This document shows positions 19,351 to 28,307 of a stretch of DNA of 64,000 nt, in pieces. The notes under the pieces were generated by a model that saw nothing but the letters and a program-made list of their open reading frames with translations, did not search any database and was not told the DNA's origin. This DNA comes from Siccibacter colletis (GTDB taxonomy: Bacteria; Pseudomonadota; Gammaproteobacteria; Enterobacterales; Enterobacteriaceae): the NCBI RefSeq assembly GCF_000696575.1, contig NZ_JMSQ01000039.1:295759-359758 (forward strand). The letters run 5' to 3'. A program made the translations under genes and the position numbers. The first letter of the stretch is position 1. Each line of letters starts with the position of its first letter.

Positions 19351-19530
19351 TCCTTCCTCCACGCACCCTGTAAACCGCGGTGTGTTTCTGTTTCAGAATA
19401 CGTATCGCCAGTCACTCCCTGCGGGAAGCGGGCTATACTGGCTGCTGCTATGTTTGTGACAGCGGTCGCGTTTTTGCACGATCGCGGTACACCACAACAC
19501 GTTATGACAGAACCACAAAGGAAAGATGAG

Positions 19531-20253
19531 ATGACGCCGACTATCGATTTGCTACGCGCCCACCGCTCTATTCGCCATTACACCGACGAGCCGATAACAG
19601 AGGCACAGCGCGAGGCGATTATCGCCGCAGCACAATCGGCTTCCAGCTCAAGCTTCCTGCAGGCCAGCTCCATTATTCGCATTACCGACCCGGACATGCG
19701 TAAAGCCCTTGTCACCTTAACCGGCGGGCAGGAGCACGTGGCGAAGGCCGCCGAGTTCTGGGTGTTCTGCGCCGACTTCAACCGTAACCAGCAGATCTGC
19801 CCGGAAGCGCAGCTGGGGCTGGCCGAACAGCTGTTACTCGGCGTGGTCGATACCGCGATGCTCGGTCAGAACGCGCTGGCCGCCGCCGAGTCGCTGGGCC
19901 TGGGCGGGGTTTATATCGGCGGGATTCGTAACAGCATTGAGGAAGTCACCGAATTGCTGAAGCTGCCGAAGCACGTGCTGCCGCTGTTCGGGCTGTGTCT
20001 GGGATGGCCGGCGGATAACCCGGACGTGAAACCGCGTATGCCAGCCGCGATGCTGGTGCACGAGAACCACTATCAGCCGCTGGATGCGCAGCAGCTGGCA
20101 GAGTACGACGATACGCTGGCGGAGTACTACCTCACGCGCGGGAGTAATACCCGCCGCGATACCTGGAGCGACCACATCCGCCGCACCATTGTGAAAGAGA
20201 GCCGACCGTTTATTCTCGACTACCTGCACAAGCAGGGCTGGGCCACCCGCTAA
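19531..20253 (+). CDS. nfsA: NfsA, oxygen-insensitive NADPH nitroreductase (major)
   Basis: FMN flavoprotein that reduces nitroaromatics, quinones and nitrofurans by two-electron steps using NADPH. R-S-I-R-H-Y-T-D near the N-terminus and the S-S-S-S-F-L-Q stretch form the FMN site; G-L-G-G-V-Y-I-G-G-I-R is the conserved core. Starting at the ATG at 19531 gives 240 residues, exactly the E. coli length; the frame is open to 19450 but that part is unrelated. Upstream ybjC, with which it forms a SoxRS-controlled operon in E. coli, is absent, so its promoter must lie in the 180-bp gap. A TATACT at 19434 could be a -10. rimK and ybjN follow. Confidence 0.95.
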   Translation: MTPTIDLLRAHRSIRHYTDEPITEAQREAIIAAAQSASSSSFLQASSIIRITDPDMRKALVTLTGGQEHVAKAAEFWVFCADFNRNQQICPEAQLGLAEQLLLGVVDTAMLGQNALAAAESLGLGGVYIGGIRNSIEEVTELLKLPKHVLPLFGLCLGWPADNPDVKPRMPAAMLVHENHYQPLDAQQLAEYDDTLAEYYLTRGSNTRRDTWSDHIRRTIVKESRPFILDYLHKQGWATR

Positions 20254-20357
20254 TCCCGCCTTATGCACGTCAGGTCACGCTGAAAACGCCCTTCGCCCGT
20301 CGCGGCGGGGGGTGTATGATACGCAGCGTTTCCCGGTCTTTTACAGTGAGGTAGAGG

Positions 20358-21260
20358 GTGAAAATCGCGATCTTATCCAGGGACGGTACGCTCTGGTCCT
20401 GCAAACGTCTGCGTGAAGCCGCCACCCGGCGCGGCCATCTGGTAGACATCCTCGATCCCGCTTCCTGCTACATGAACATCAATCCGCTTTCGCCTTCCAT
20501 GCACTACAAAGGGCGGCAGCTTCCCCACTACGACATCGTCATTCCGCGCATCGGTTCCGCTATTACCTTTTACGGCACGGCGGTGCTGCGTCAGTTCGAA
20601 GGGATGGGCAGTTATCCGCTTAACGAGTCGGTGGCGATCACCCGCGCGCGCGACAAGCTGCGTTCGCTGCAGCTGCTGGCGCGGGAAGGGATTGATATGC
20701 CGGTGACCGGCATCGCGCACTCTCCGGATGACACCAGCGATCTGATCGAGATGGTGGGCGGCGCGCCGCTGGTGGTGAAGCTGGTGGAGGGCACCCAGGG
20801 CATCGGCGTGGTGCTGGCGGAAACCCGGCAGGCAGCCGAGAGCGTCATCGACGCGTTTCGCGGCCTCAACGCCTGGATTCTGGTGCAGGAGTATATCCAG
20901 GAAGCGAAGGGCTGCGATGTGCGCTGCCTGGTGGTGGGCGATGAAGTGGTCGCCGCCATTGAGCGCCAGGCGAAGGAGGGCGATTTCCGCTCCAACCTGC
21001 ACCGCGGCGGCGTGGCGCGTATCGCCAACATCACCCCGCAGGAGCGTGCCATCGCCATCAAAGCCGCGCAGGTTCTCGGGCTGGACGTGGCGGGCGTGGA
21101 CATTCTGCGCGCCAGCCGTGGGCCTCTGGTGATGGAAGTTAACGCCTCGCCGGGGCTGGAAGGCATAGAGAAAACCACCGGGATTGACATCGCGACCCTG
21201 ATGATCAAGTGGGCAGAGCGCCAGGCGCAGCCCGGTTTTTGCCTGAAAACCGGCGGCTGA
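20358..21260 (+). CDS. rimK: RimK, ribosomal protein bS6 glutamate ligase (ATP-grasp)
   Basis: Adds glutamates to the C-terminus of ribosomal protein S6 and can make poly-alpha-glutamate. ATP-grasp features: [13 protein letters not shown], the [12 protein letters not shown] segment, and the metal site [12 protein letters not shown] near 260-270. 300 residues as in E. coli. Start is GTG at 20358 directly after GAGGTAGAGG. A TATGAT at 20315 may be a -10 of an internal promoter. Part of the nfsA-rimK-ybjN cluster. Confidence 0.95.
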   Translation: MKIAILSRDGTLWSCKRLREAATRRGHLVDILDPASCYMNINPLSPSMHYKGRQLPHYDIVIPRIGSAITFYGTAVLRQFEGMGSYPLNESVAITRARDKLRSLQLLAREGIDMPVTGIAHSPDDTSDLIEMVGGAPLVVKLVEGTQGIGVVLAETRQAAESVIDAFRGLNAWILVQEYIQEAKGCDVRCLVVGDEVVAAIERQAKEGDFRSNLHRGGVARIANITPQERAIAIKAAQVLGLDVAGVDILRASRGPLVMEVNASPGLEGIEKTTGIDIATLMIKWAERQAQPGFCLKTGG

Positions 21261-21351
21261 CCGGCGAATCGTAGCATCGGCGTGGTATGTCGCGGCCTTT
21301 TTGCGTAAGCTATGCCGATTATTGACATCCGTTGTAGAGGTATCCCGCGTT

Positions 21352-21831
21352 ATGCACTCACTTGTCGTCCCTTCTCTGGACACCCTGCGTAGCTGGCTCG
21401 ACGCGCTCGGCGTGAGTTTTTTTGAGTGCGATACCTGTCAGGCGCTGCACCTGCCGCACATGCAAAATTTTGACGGTATCTTTGATGCCAAGATAGACCT
21501 GGTGGACAACGTGATCCTGTTCTCGGCGCTGGCGGAAGTGAAGCCTTCAGCGCTGTTGCCGCTCTCCTGCGATCTCTCAGCCATCAATGCCGGGTCGCTG
21601 ACGGTTAAGGCGTTTCTCGATATTCAGGATGATAATCTGCCGAAGCTGGTGGTTTGCCAGTCATTATCCGTTTCGGTTGGCGTCACTCAGGAGCAGTTTG
21701 CCGCCTTCCTGCAGCAGAGTGAAGAGCAGATCTCTATGGTCATCCTTGAGGCCAGCGCCCATCACCTGCTTTATACCGCCGAAGAAGAGGACGCGGCGGC
21801 GGGCGAAGTGCATAACCATTTTCTTCACTGA
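21352..21831 (+). CDS. ybjN: YbjN, putative type III secretion chaperone-like regulator
   Basis: 159-residue YbjN-fold protein (E. coli 158). In E. coli its level affects motility, biofilm and stress phenotypes; the mechanism is not settled. Conserved stretches: F-F-E-C-D-x-C-Q-A-L-H-L-P-H-M-Q-N-F-D-G and F-L-D-I-Q-D-D-N-L-P-K-L-V-V-C-Q-S-L. The ATG at 21352 follows AGAGGT. Within the C-terminus the sequence differs from E. coli but keeps the final F-L-H. Followed by 354 bp without a gene before potF. Confidence 0.92.
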   Translation: MHSLVVPSLDTLRSWLDALGVSFFECDTCQALHLPHMQNFDGIFDAKIDLVDNVILFSALAEVKPSALLPLSCDLSAINAGSLTVKAFLDIQDDNLPKLVVCQSLSVSVGVTQEQFAAFLQQSEEQISMVILEASAHHLLYTAEEEDAAAGEVHNHFLH

Positions 21832-22101
21832 TCCGCTGTAAAATAAGCGCAGTCGCTGCCAGCGCGGCTGCGTAATACACCCGATAATTCTGCTCTCCGC
21901 CTCTTTCCCCAGCATAAATCACCGGTCATTTTGCCGTTTCGGCTTATCACATAGACAAAAACTGCATAAAAAATTGATAAAAGGCGTTTTTTAATCCGGG
22001 CTATAGCCTCGAACACTGGCTACAGTTATTCTTGCCGGGCTGCAAAAAGCGTGCAACGTCTGCCGGAGATACGCGATATCTTTTTTGCGCTGCAGTGACC
22101 A

Positions 22102-22124
22102 GATATGCACAGAAATTGCATATC
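22102..22124. promoter_or_regulatory. Palindrome upstream of potF
   Basis: Perfect 8-bp arms GATATGCA and TGCATATC separated by 7 bases, 62 bp before the potF start. Looks like a dimeric regulator site; no regulator is assigned. The rest of 21832-22185 shows a TATAG at about 22003 that may be part of a promoter, and no ORF I can support. Confidence 0.5.
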
Positions 22125-22185
22125 ACCAACGCGTTGTGTTAGCTCGCCCGGGGCGAGTTTTTACCCTTATAAGAAGGAAAGAGAT

Positions 22186-23298
22186 ATGTCCACCCAAGGT
22201 AAAAAATGGTTGTCGGGTGTGGTTGCTGGCGCACTGATGGCCGTCTCTGCCAGCTCGTTTGCTGCCGAACAAAAGACGCTGCACGTTTATAACTGGTCTG
22301 ACTATATTGCGCCGGACACGGTGGAGAACTTCACCAAAGAGACCGGCATTAAAGTGGTCTACGACGTGTTCGACTCCAACGAAGTGCTGGAAGGCAAACT
22401 GATGGCCGGCAGCACCGGTTTCGATCTGGTGGTGCCATCAGCCAGCTTCCTGGAGCGCCAGCTTACGGCGGGCGTGTTCCAGCCGCTGGATAAGAGCAAG
22501 CTGCCGAACTGGAAAAACCTCGATCCGGAACTGCTGAAGCTGATTGCCCGTCACGACCCGGATAACAAATATGCGATGCCGTACCTGTGGGCCACCACCG
22601 GCATCGGTTACAACGTCGATAAAGTGAAAGCGGCCCTCGGGGCCGGCGCGCCGGTTAACAGCTGGGATCTGGTGCTCAAACCGGAAAACCTTGAAAAGCT
22701 GAAGAGCTGCGGCGTCTCCTTCCTTGATGCCCCGGAAGAGATTTTCTCGACCGTGCTGAACTACCTGGGTAAAGATCCGAACAGCATGAAGGCGGATGAC
22801 TACACCGGCCCGGCCACCGAGCTGCTGCTCAAGCTGCGTCCGAACATTCGCTACTTCCACTCGTCCCAGTACATCAACGACCTGGCGAATGGCGACATCT
22901 GCGTCGCGGTAGGCTGGGCGGGCGACGTACTGCAGGCAGCGAACCGTGCGAAAGAAGCGAAGAACGGCGTTAACGTCGCCTACAGCATCCCGAAAGAGGG
23001 GGCGCTGGCCTTCTTTGACGTCTTCGCCATGCCGGCGGATGCCAAAAACAAAGAAGAGGCCTATCAGTTCCTCAACTACCTGCTGCGTCCGGACGTTATC
23101 GCCCACATCAGCGATCACGTTTACTACGCCAGCGGCAACAAGGCCGCTACCGAGCTGGTGAGCGCCGAGGTGCGTGACAATCCGGGCATCTATCCGCCGG
23201 AAGACGTGCGCGCCAAAATGTTTACGCTGAAGGTGCAGGAGCCGAAAATTGACCGCGTCAGAACCCGCGCGTGGACTAAAGTTAAAAGTGGCAAATAA
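22186..23298 (+). CDS. potF: PotF, periplasmic putrescine-binding protein
   Basis: Captures putrescine in the periplasm and delivers it to PotGHI. The ATG at 22186 follows AAGAAGGAAAG and gives 370 residues, the E. coli length. A signal peptide runs to about A-S-S-F-A-A (residue 26). Polyamine-site residues lie in H-V-Y-N-W-S-D-Y-I, the S-A-S-F-L-E-R and G-W-A-G-D-V segments. First gene of potFGHI; 139 bp to potG. The frame upstream to 22105 contains the palindrome and is not coding. Confidence 0.97.
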   Translation: MSTQGKKWLSGVVAGALMAVSASSFAAEQKTLHVYNWSDYIAPDTVENFTKETGIKVVYDVFDSNEVLEGKLMAGSTGFDLVVPSASFLERQLTAGVFQPLDKSKLPNWKNLDPELLKLIARHDPDNKYAMPYLWATTGIGYNVDKVKAALGAGAPVNSWDLVLKPENLEKLKSCGVSFLDAPEEIFSTVLNYLGKDPNSMKADDYTGPATELLLKLRPNIRYFHSSQYINDLANGDICVAVGWAGDVLQAANRAKEAKNGVNVAYSIPKEGALAFFDVFAMPADAKNKEEAYQFLNYLLRPDVIAHISDHVYYASGNKAATELVSAEVRDNPGIYPPEDVRAKMFTLKVQEPKIDRVRTRAWTKVKSGK

Positions 23299-23437
23299 CT
23301 AAGCATTTTCAGTTCGTCACGTGCACCGGGGCAGGGCAGCCTGCCCCACAATGGACAGAGGCCAGCGGTCTCTGTCCTCTCATTTGTGCGGCAACCGGGC
23401 CGCACAGGTTTACTGCTTTTGCCGGAGATCACTCTGA

Positions 23438-24571
23438 GTGAACGACGCTATTCCCCGCCCACAGGCGAAAACCCCGAAAGCGCTGACCCCGCTGCTGGAA
23501 ATCCGTAACCTGACGAAATCCTTCGACGGCCAGCACGCCGTGGACGACGTCAGCCTCACTATCTATAAAGGTGAAATCTTTGCCCTGCTGGGCGCCTCAG
23601 GCTGTGGTAAATCCACGCTGCTGCGCATGCTGGCGGGCTTTGAGCAGCCAACCGCCGGGCAGATTGTGCTCGACGGCGTCGATCTGGCGCACGTCCCGCC
23701 TTATCAGCGTCCGGTGAACATGATGTTCCAGTCCTACGCGCTGTTTCCGCACATGACCGTGGAGCAGAATATCGCCTTTGGTCTGAAGCAGGATCGGCTG
23801 CCGAAAGCGGAAATCAACAGCCGCGTCGCCGAGATGTTGAGCCTGGTGCACATGCAGGAGTTTGCGAAGCGTAAGCCGCACCAGCTCTCCGGCGGCCAGC
23901 GTCAGCGCGTGGCGCTGGCGCGCAGCCTCGCCAAACGTCCGAAGCTGCTGCTGCTCGACGAGCCGATGGGCGCGCTGGATAAAAAACTGCGCGACCGCAT
24001 GCAGCTTGAAGTGGTGGATATTCTGGAGCGCGTCGGCGCAACCTGCGTCATGGTGACCCACGATCAGGAAGAGGCCATGACCATGGCCGGGCGCATCGCC
24101 ATCATGAACCGCGGCAAGTTTGTACAGATTGGCGAGCCGGAGGAGATCTACGAGCACCCGACCACCCGCTACAGCGCGGAGTTTATCGGCTCGGTGAACG
24201 TGTTCGAAGGGCTGCTGAAAGCGCGCGAGGAGGATGGGCTGGTGATTGACGCGCCGGGGCTGATCCACCCGCTGAAAGTCGACCCGGACGCGTCGGTGAT
24301 GGACAACGTGCCGGTGTACGTAGCGCTGCGCCCGGAAAAAGTGATGCTGTGCGACGAGCCGCCGGCCGACGGCTACAACTTTGCCGTGGGTGAGGTGGTG
24401 CACATCGCTTATCTCGGCGATCTGTCGATCTACCACGTGCGCCTCAAGGGCGGGCAGATGATCAGCGCTCAGTTGCAGAACGATCACCGCTACCGCAAAG
24501 GGCAGCCGACATGGGGCGACGAAGTGCGCCTGTGCTGGGATGCCGATAGCTGTGTGGTTCTCACCGTTTAA
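23438..24571 (+). CDS. potG: PotG, ATPase of the putrescine ABC transporter
   Basis: Cytoplasmic ATPase driving putrescine uptake through PotH/PotI. Walker A at 52-60 (G-A-S-G-C-G-K-S-T), signature L-S-G-G-Q at 150-154 and Walker B at about 169-175 (L-L-L-L-D-E-P). A C-terminal TOBE domain follows. 377 residues as in E. coli. The start is GTG at 23438, with GGAG about 11 bases upstream. potH follows after 9 bases. Confidence 0.97.
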   Translation: MNDAIPRPQAKTPKALTPLLEIRNLTKSFDGQHAVDDVSLTIYKGEIFALLGASGCGKSTLLRMLAGFEQPTAGQIVLDGVDLAHVPPYQRPVNMMFQSYALFPHMTVEQNIAFGLKQDRLPKAEINSRVAEMLSLVHMQEFAKRKPHQLSGGQRQRVALARSLAKRPKLLLLDEPMGALDKKLRDRMQLEVVDILERVGATCVMVTHDQEEAMTMAGRIAIMNRGKFVQIGEPEEIYEHPTTRYSAEFIGSVNVFEGLLKAREEDGLVIDAPGLIHPLKVDPDASVMDNVPVYVALRPEKVMLCDEPPADGYNFAVGEVVHIAYLGDLSIYHVRLKGGQMISAQLQNDHRYRKGQPTWGDEVRLCWDADSCVVLTV

Positions 24572-24580
24572 GGGGGCGCG

Positions 24581-25543
24581 ATGAGTATCTTTGAACGTCA
24601 CGACGCGCCGCCTGTCGCCCATCAGCCGCGCGGTTTCAAACTCTGGCTGGCGCGCCTGCAGATGGCCCACGGGCGCAAGCTGGTGATCGCTTTCCCGTAC
24701 CTGTGGTTGATCCTGCTGTTTCTGCTGCCGTTTCTGATCGTCTTTAAGATAAGCCTGGCGGAGATGGCGCGGGCGATCCCGCCGTATACCGATCTGGTGG
24801 AGTGGGCCGACGGGCAACTGAGCATCATGCTCAACCTCGGCAACTTTATTCAGCTGACTGACGATCCGCTCTATGTTGAAGCCTATCTGCAATCCTTGCA
24901 GGTGGCGGGGATCTCCACGCTCTGCTGTCTGGCGCTCGGCTATCCGCTGGCCTGGGCGGTGGCGCACAGCAAGCCGTCTACCCGCAATATTCTGCTGCTG
25001 CTGGTGATCCTGCCCTCCTGGACCTCGTTCCTGATCCGCGTGTACGCGTGGATGGGCATTCTGAAAAACAACGGCGTGCTGAACAACGTGCTGCTGTGGC
25101 TCGGGGTGATTGACCAGCCGCTGACTATTCTGCATACCAATCTCGCGGTCTATATCGGCATTGTGTATGCCTATCTGCCGTTTATGGTGCTGCCGATCTA
25201 CACCGCCCTGACGCGTATCGACTACTCGCTGGTGGAAGCCTCGCTGGATCTCGGCGCGCGCCCGCTGAAAACCTTCTTCAGCGTTATCGTGCCGCTGACC
25301 AAAGGCGGGATCATCGCCGGGTCGATGCTGGTGTTTATCCCGGCGGTTGGGGAATTTGTTATTCCGGAACTGCTCGGCGGCCCGGACAGCATCATGATTG
25401 GCCGCGTGCTGTGGCAGGAGTTCTTTAACAACCGCGACTGGCCGGTGGCCTCGGCGGTTGCCATCGTCATGCTGCTGCTGCTGATTGTGCCGATCATGTG
25501 GTTCCACAAGCATCAGAATAAAACCATGGGGGAAAACGGATGA
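24581..25543 (+). CDS. potH: PotH, putrescine ABC transporter permease
   Basis: Inner-membrane permease of the putrescine importer. About six membrane helices. The EAA loop reads V-E-A-S-L-D-L-G-A-R-P-L-K-T-F-F-S-V-I-V-P-L, which contacts PotG. 320 residues (E. coli 317); GGGG-rich ribosome-binding site just after the potG stop. Its stop overlaps the potI start (ATGA). Confidence 0.96.
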   Translation: MSIFERHDAPPVAHQPRGFKLWLARLQMAHGRKLVIAFPYLWLILLFLLPFLIVFKISLAEMARAIPPYTDLVEWADGQLSIMLNLGNFIQLTDDPLYVEAYLQSLQVAGISTLCCLALGYPLAWAVAHSKPSTRNILLLLVILPSWTSFLIRVYAWMGILKNNGVLNNVLLWLGVIDQPLTILHTNLAVYIGIVYAYLPFMVLPIYTALTRIDYSLVEASLDLGARPLKTFFSVIVPLTKGGIIAGSMLVFIPAVGEFVIPELLGGPDSIMIGRVLWQEFFNNRDWPVASAVAIVMLLLLIVPIMWFHKHQNKTMGENG

Positions 25544-26385
25544 ACAACTTACCGGTCGTGCGCTCCCCGTGGCGCATTCTGATCCTGATTATCGGCTTCA
25601 CCTTCCTTTACGCGCCGATGCTGATGCTGGTTATCTACTCCTTCAACAGCTCGAAGCTGGTGACGGTGTGGGCCGGGTGGTCCACCCGCTGGTACGTTGA
25701 GCTGTTCCACGACAGCGCGATGATGAGCGCGGTGGGGCTGAGCCTCACCATTGCAGCCTGCGCGGCGACCATGGCGGTGGTGCTCGGCACCATTGCGGCG
25801 GTGGTGATGGTGCGCTTCGGGCGTTTTCGCGGTGCTAACGGCTTCGCCTTTATGCTGACGGCCCCGCTGGTAATGCCGGATGTGATCACCGGCCTGTCGC
25901 TGCTGCTGCTGTTTGTCGCGCTGGGTCACGCCATCGGCTGGCCGGCAGAGCGTGGGATGCTCACCATCTGGCTGGCGCACGTCACCTTCTGTACCGCTTA
26001 TGTGGCGGTGGTGATTAACTCGCGCCTGCGCGAGCTGGATCGCTCCATTGAAGAGGCGGCGATGGATCTCGGTGCCACGCCGGTGAAGGTATTCTTTGTC
26101 ATCACCCTGCCGATGATCATGCCAGCGATCGTCTCCGGCTGGCTGCTGGCCTTTACCCTGTCGCTGGATGACCTGGTGATCGCAAGCTTCGTCTCCGGGC
26201 CGGGTGCCACCACGCTGCCGATGCTGGTGTTCTCCAGCGTGCGCATGGGGGTTAACCCGGAGATCAACGCCCTGGCGTCGATTATCCTCGGTGTGGTTGG
26301 CATTATCGGTTTCATCGCCTGGATCATCATGGCGCGCGCAGAAAAGCAGCGCCTGCGTGATATCCAGCGTGCAAAACTTGGCTGA
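25540..26385 (+). CDS. potI: PotI, putrescine ABC transporter permease
   Basis: Second permease of the putrescine importer, 281 residues as in E. coli, six membrane helices. The EAA loop is E-E-A-A-M-D-L-G-A-T-P-V-K-V-F-F-V-I-T-L-P. Four-base ATGA overlap with potH indicates translational coupling. Last gene of potFGHI; ybjO follows after 116 bp. Confidence 0.96.
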   Translation: MNNLPVVRSPWRILILIIGFTFLYAPMLMLVIYSFNSSKLVTVWAGWSTRWYVELFHDSAMMSAVGLSLTIAACAATMAVVLGTIAAVVMVRFGRFRGANGFAFMLTAPLVMPDVITGLSLLLLFVALGHAIGWPAERGMLTIWLAHVTFCTAYVAVVINSRLRELDRSIEEAAMDLGATPVKVFFVITLPMIMPAIVSGWLLAFTLSLDDLVIASFVSGPGATTLPMLVFSSVRMGVNPEINALASIILGVVGIIGFIAWIIMARAEKQRLRDIQRAKLG

Positions 26386-26501
26386 AAGTCAGAAAGTCTG
26401 CAATGATGTGCAATCGGGGCGTGACAGCGCCCCGGTTCTTCACCGGAGGGAGAAGAACCGAGTGGGGTTAGTTCCGGCCTGGCTTCAGGGAATGCACAAC
26501 A

Positions 26502-26975
26502 GTGGAATGGTTCAGCAAACAACGTCAGTCACACGCCCGTATTAACGCTCCTGCGCTGGTGCAGGTGGCGGCTATCGCTATTATCTCAACCCGCTGCCTC
26601 GATCTCTTTATGCTGTTCAACCTGATGGGCATGCGTGGCGTCGCCGACTTTGTCCATCGCAGCGTCCAGACCTGGAGCCTGACGCTGGTGTTTCTCGCAA
26701 GCCTGGTGCTGCTGTGCGTGGAGTTTCGCTGCGCCTTCGTGATTATGCAGGGCCGCAACTGGGGGCGCTGGGTCTATCTGGCCACCCAGGTGATCGCCGC
26801 CAGCTATCTGGGTGCCGCCTCGCTCGGCTTCGGCTACCCGGAGCTGTTCAGCATCTCGGGTGAAACGCCGCGCGATATCTTCACCTCGCTGATGATGCAA
26901 AAACTCCCCGACATGCTGGTACTGCTGCTGCTGTTTATGCCTGCCGTCAGCCGACGCTATTTCCGGCTGCAGTAA
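26502..26975 (+). CDS. ybjO: YbjO, DUF2593 inner-membrane protein
   Basis: 157 residues (E. coli 162) with four membrane helices and short cytoplasmic ends. Function unknown to me. A GTG at 26502 (M-E-W-F-S-K-Q) is the only reasonable start before the conserved S-H-A-R-I-N-A-P-A-L-V-Q-V-A-A; its ribosome-binding site (AGGGA, about 12 bases away) is poor. The conserved Y-P-E-L-F-S-I and Q-K-L-P-D-M-L blocks match YbjO. Confidence 0.85.
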   Translation: MEWFSKQRQSHARINAPALVQVAAIAIISTRCLDLFMLFNLMGMRGVADFVHRSVQTWSLTLVFLASLVLLCVEFRCAFVIMQGRNWGRWVYLATQVIAASYLGAASLGFGYPELFSISGETPRDIFTSLMMQKLPDMLVLLLLFMPAVSRRYFRLQ

Positions 26976-27025
26976 TCTCCTGACGTGCTAAAATCCCGGT
27001 CCGCATTTTCCTTTAGGTTTTAGCT

Positions 27026-28153
27026 ATGCACTGCGCACTCTATGACGCCGGGCGCTGCCGTTCCTGTCAGTGGATCGAACAGCCGATGGATAACCAGCTC
27101 ACCGCAAAAATGAACGACCTGCACCAGCTGCTGGCGGAGATCCCGGTGGCGGAGTGGTGCGCCCCGGTCAGCGGGCCGGAGCAGGCGTTTCGCAACAAGG
27201 CGAAGATGGTGGTCAGCGGCAGCGTGGAAAAACCGCTGCTGGGTATGCTGCACCGCGACGGCACCCCGGTAGATCTCACCGATTGCCCGCTCTATCCCGC
27301 CTCCTTTGCCCCGGTTTTTGAGGCGCTGAAACCCTTTATTGCTCGTGCCGGCCTGACGCCCTACAACGTGGCGCGCAAGCGCGGTGAGCTGAAGTACCTG
27401 CTGCTCACCGAAAGCCAGCTCGACGGCGGCATGATGCTGCGCATAGTGCTGCGCTCGGAGGAAAAACTCGACCGGCTGCGCGCGCTGCTACCGGATCTGC
27501 AGGCGGCGCTGCCGCAGCTGAAGGTGATCACTGCCAATATCCAGCCGGTGCACATGGCGATCATGGAGGGCGAGCGGGAGATCTGGCTGACGGAACAGCG
27601 CGCGCTGGCGGAAAACTTTAACGGCGTGCCACTGTGGATCCGGCCGCAGAGCTTCTTCCAGACCAACCCGGTGGTCGCCGCCGGGCTGTATGCCACGGCG
27701 CGTGACTGGGTACGGGCGCTGCCAGTGCAGCACATGTGGGATCTGTTTTGCGGGGTGGGGGGTTTTGGCCTGCACTGCGCAACGCCTGAGATGAAGCTGA
27801 CCGGGATTGAGATTGCGCCTGAAGCCATCGCCAGTGCGACACAGTCAGCGGAGATGCTGGGGCTGCGTGACGTGCATTTCCAGGCGCTGGACTCCACGCA
27901 GTTTGCTACCGGCCAGCAGGCGACGCCGGATCTGGTGGTGGTTAACCCACCGCGTCGGGGCATTGGCAGCGCGCTGTGCGACTATCTCAACCAGATGGCA
28001 CCGCCGTACATCCTCTATTCCAGTTGCAATGCGCAGAGCATGGCAAAAGATATTCAGCAGTTACCGGATTACCAGGCAACCCGCGTTCAGCTGTTCGATA
28101 TGTTCCCCCACACCGCGCATTACGAAGTTCTGACGCTGCTGGTACGCCGCTAA
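27026..28153 (+). CDS. rlmC: RlmC (RumB), 23S rRNA m5U747 methyltransferase
   Basis: SAM-dependent methyltransferase forming 5-methyluridine at 23S rRNA position 747. Iron-sulfur cysteines at 3, 11, 14 and 87; SAM motif [10 protein letters not shown] at about 239-248; N-P-P-R-R-G at 307-312; catalytic Cys-334 in Y-S-S-C-N. 375 residues as in E. coli, and the key residues keep the same numbers. Ends beside a repeat cluster and converges on the GH88 gene. In E. coli artJ follows; here a sugar locus is inserted. Confidence 0.97.
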   Translation: MHCALYDAGRCRSCQWIEQPMDNQLTAKMNDLHQLLAEIPVAEWCAPVSGPEQAFRNKAKMVVSGSVEKPLLGMLHRDGTPVDLTDCPLYPASFAPVFEALKPFIARAGLTPYNVARKRGELKYLLLTESQLDGGMMLRIVLRSEEKLDRLRALLPDLQAALPQLKVITANIQPVHMAIMEGEREIWLTEQRALAENFNGVPLWIRPQSFFQTNPVVAAGLYATARDWVRALPVQHMWDLFCGVGGFGLHCATPEMKLTGIEIAPEAIASATQSAEMLGLRDVHFQALDSTQFATGQQATPDLVVVNPPRRGIGSALCDYLNQMAPPYILYSSCNAQSMAKDIQQLPDYQATRVQLFDMFPHTAHYEVLTLLVRR

Positions 28154-28157
28154 TCCG

Positions 28158-28285
28158 TAGGTGCGCAAGTTAAACGGCGGGTGCGCAAGGTAAACGGCGG
28201 GTGCGCAAGCTTACCCGCCCTACACCCGCCCTGGACCCGCCCTGGACCCGTAGGGTGGGTAAGCGAAGCGCACCCACCATAAACG
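28158..28285. repeat. Short inverted and tandem units without the large core
   Basis: Two direct copies of TAAACGGCGGGTGCGCAA, then TTACCCGCCCTACACCCGCCC with a GGACCCGCCCT variation, then GTAGGGTGGGTAAGCGAAGCGCACCCACC, an inverted unit. Same vocabulary as the flanks of the large repeat at 3.6-4.2, 34.6-35.1 and 40.0-40.5 kb, but the 249-bp core is absent. Lies between convergent rlmC and the GH88 gene. Confidence 0.8.
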
Positions 28286-28307
28286 CACAAGCCGAAGCGT
28301 GGCCTCT

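Noticed and set aside
22005-22185. Sigma-54 promoter upstream of potF
   Set aside because: TGGC and TTGC elements exist but with wrong spacing for a -24/-12 pair.
23597-25513. 638-codon minus-strand frame across potG-potH
   Set aside because: Histidine/glutamine-rich shadow of GC-rich genes on the other strand, which are certain.
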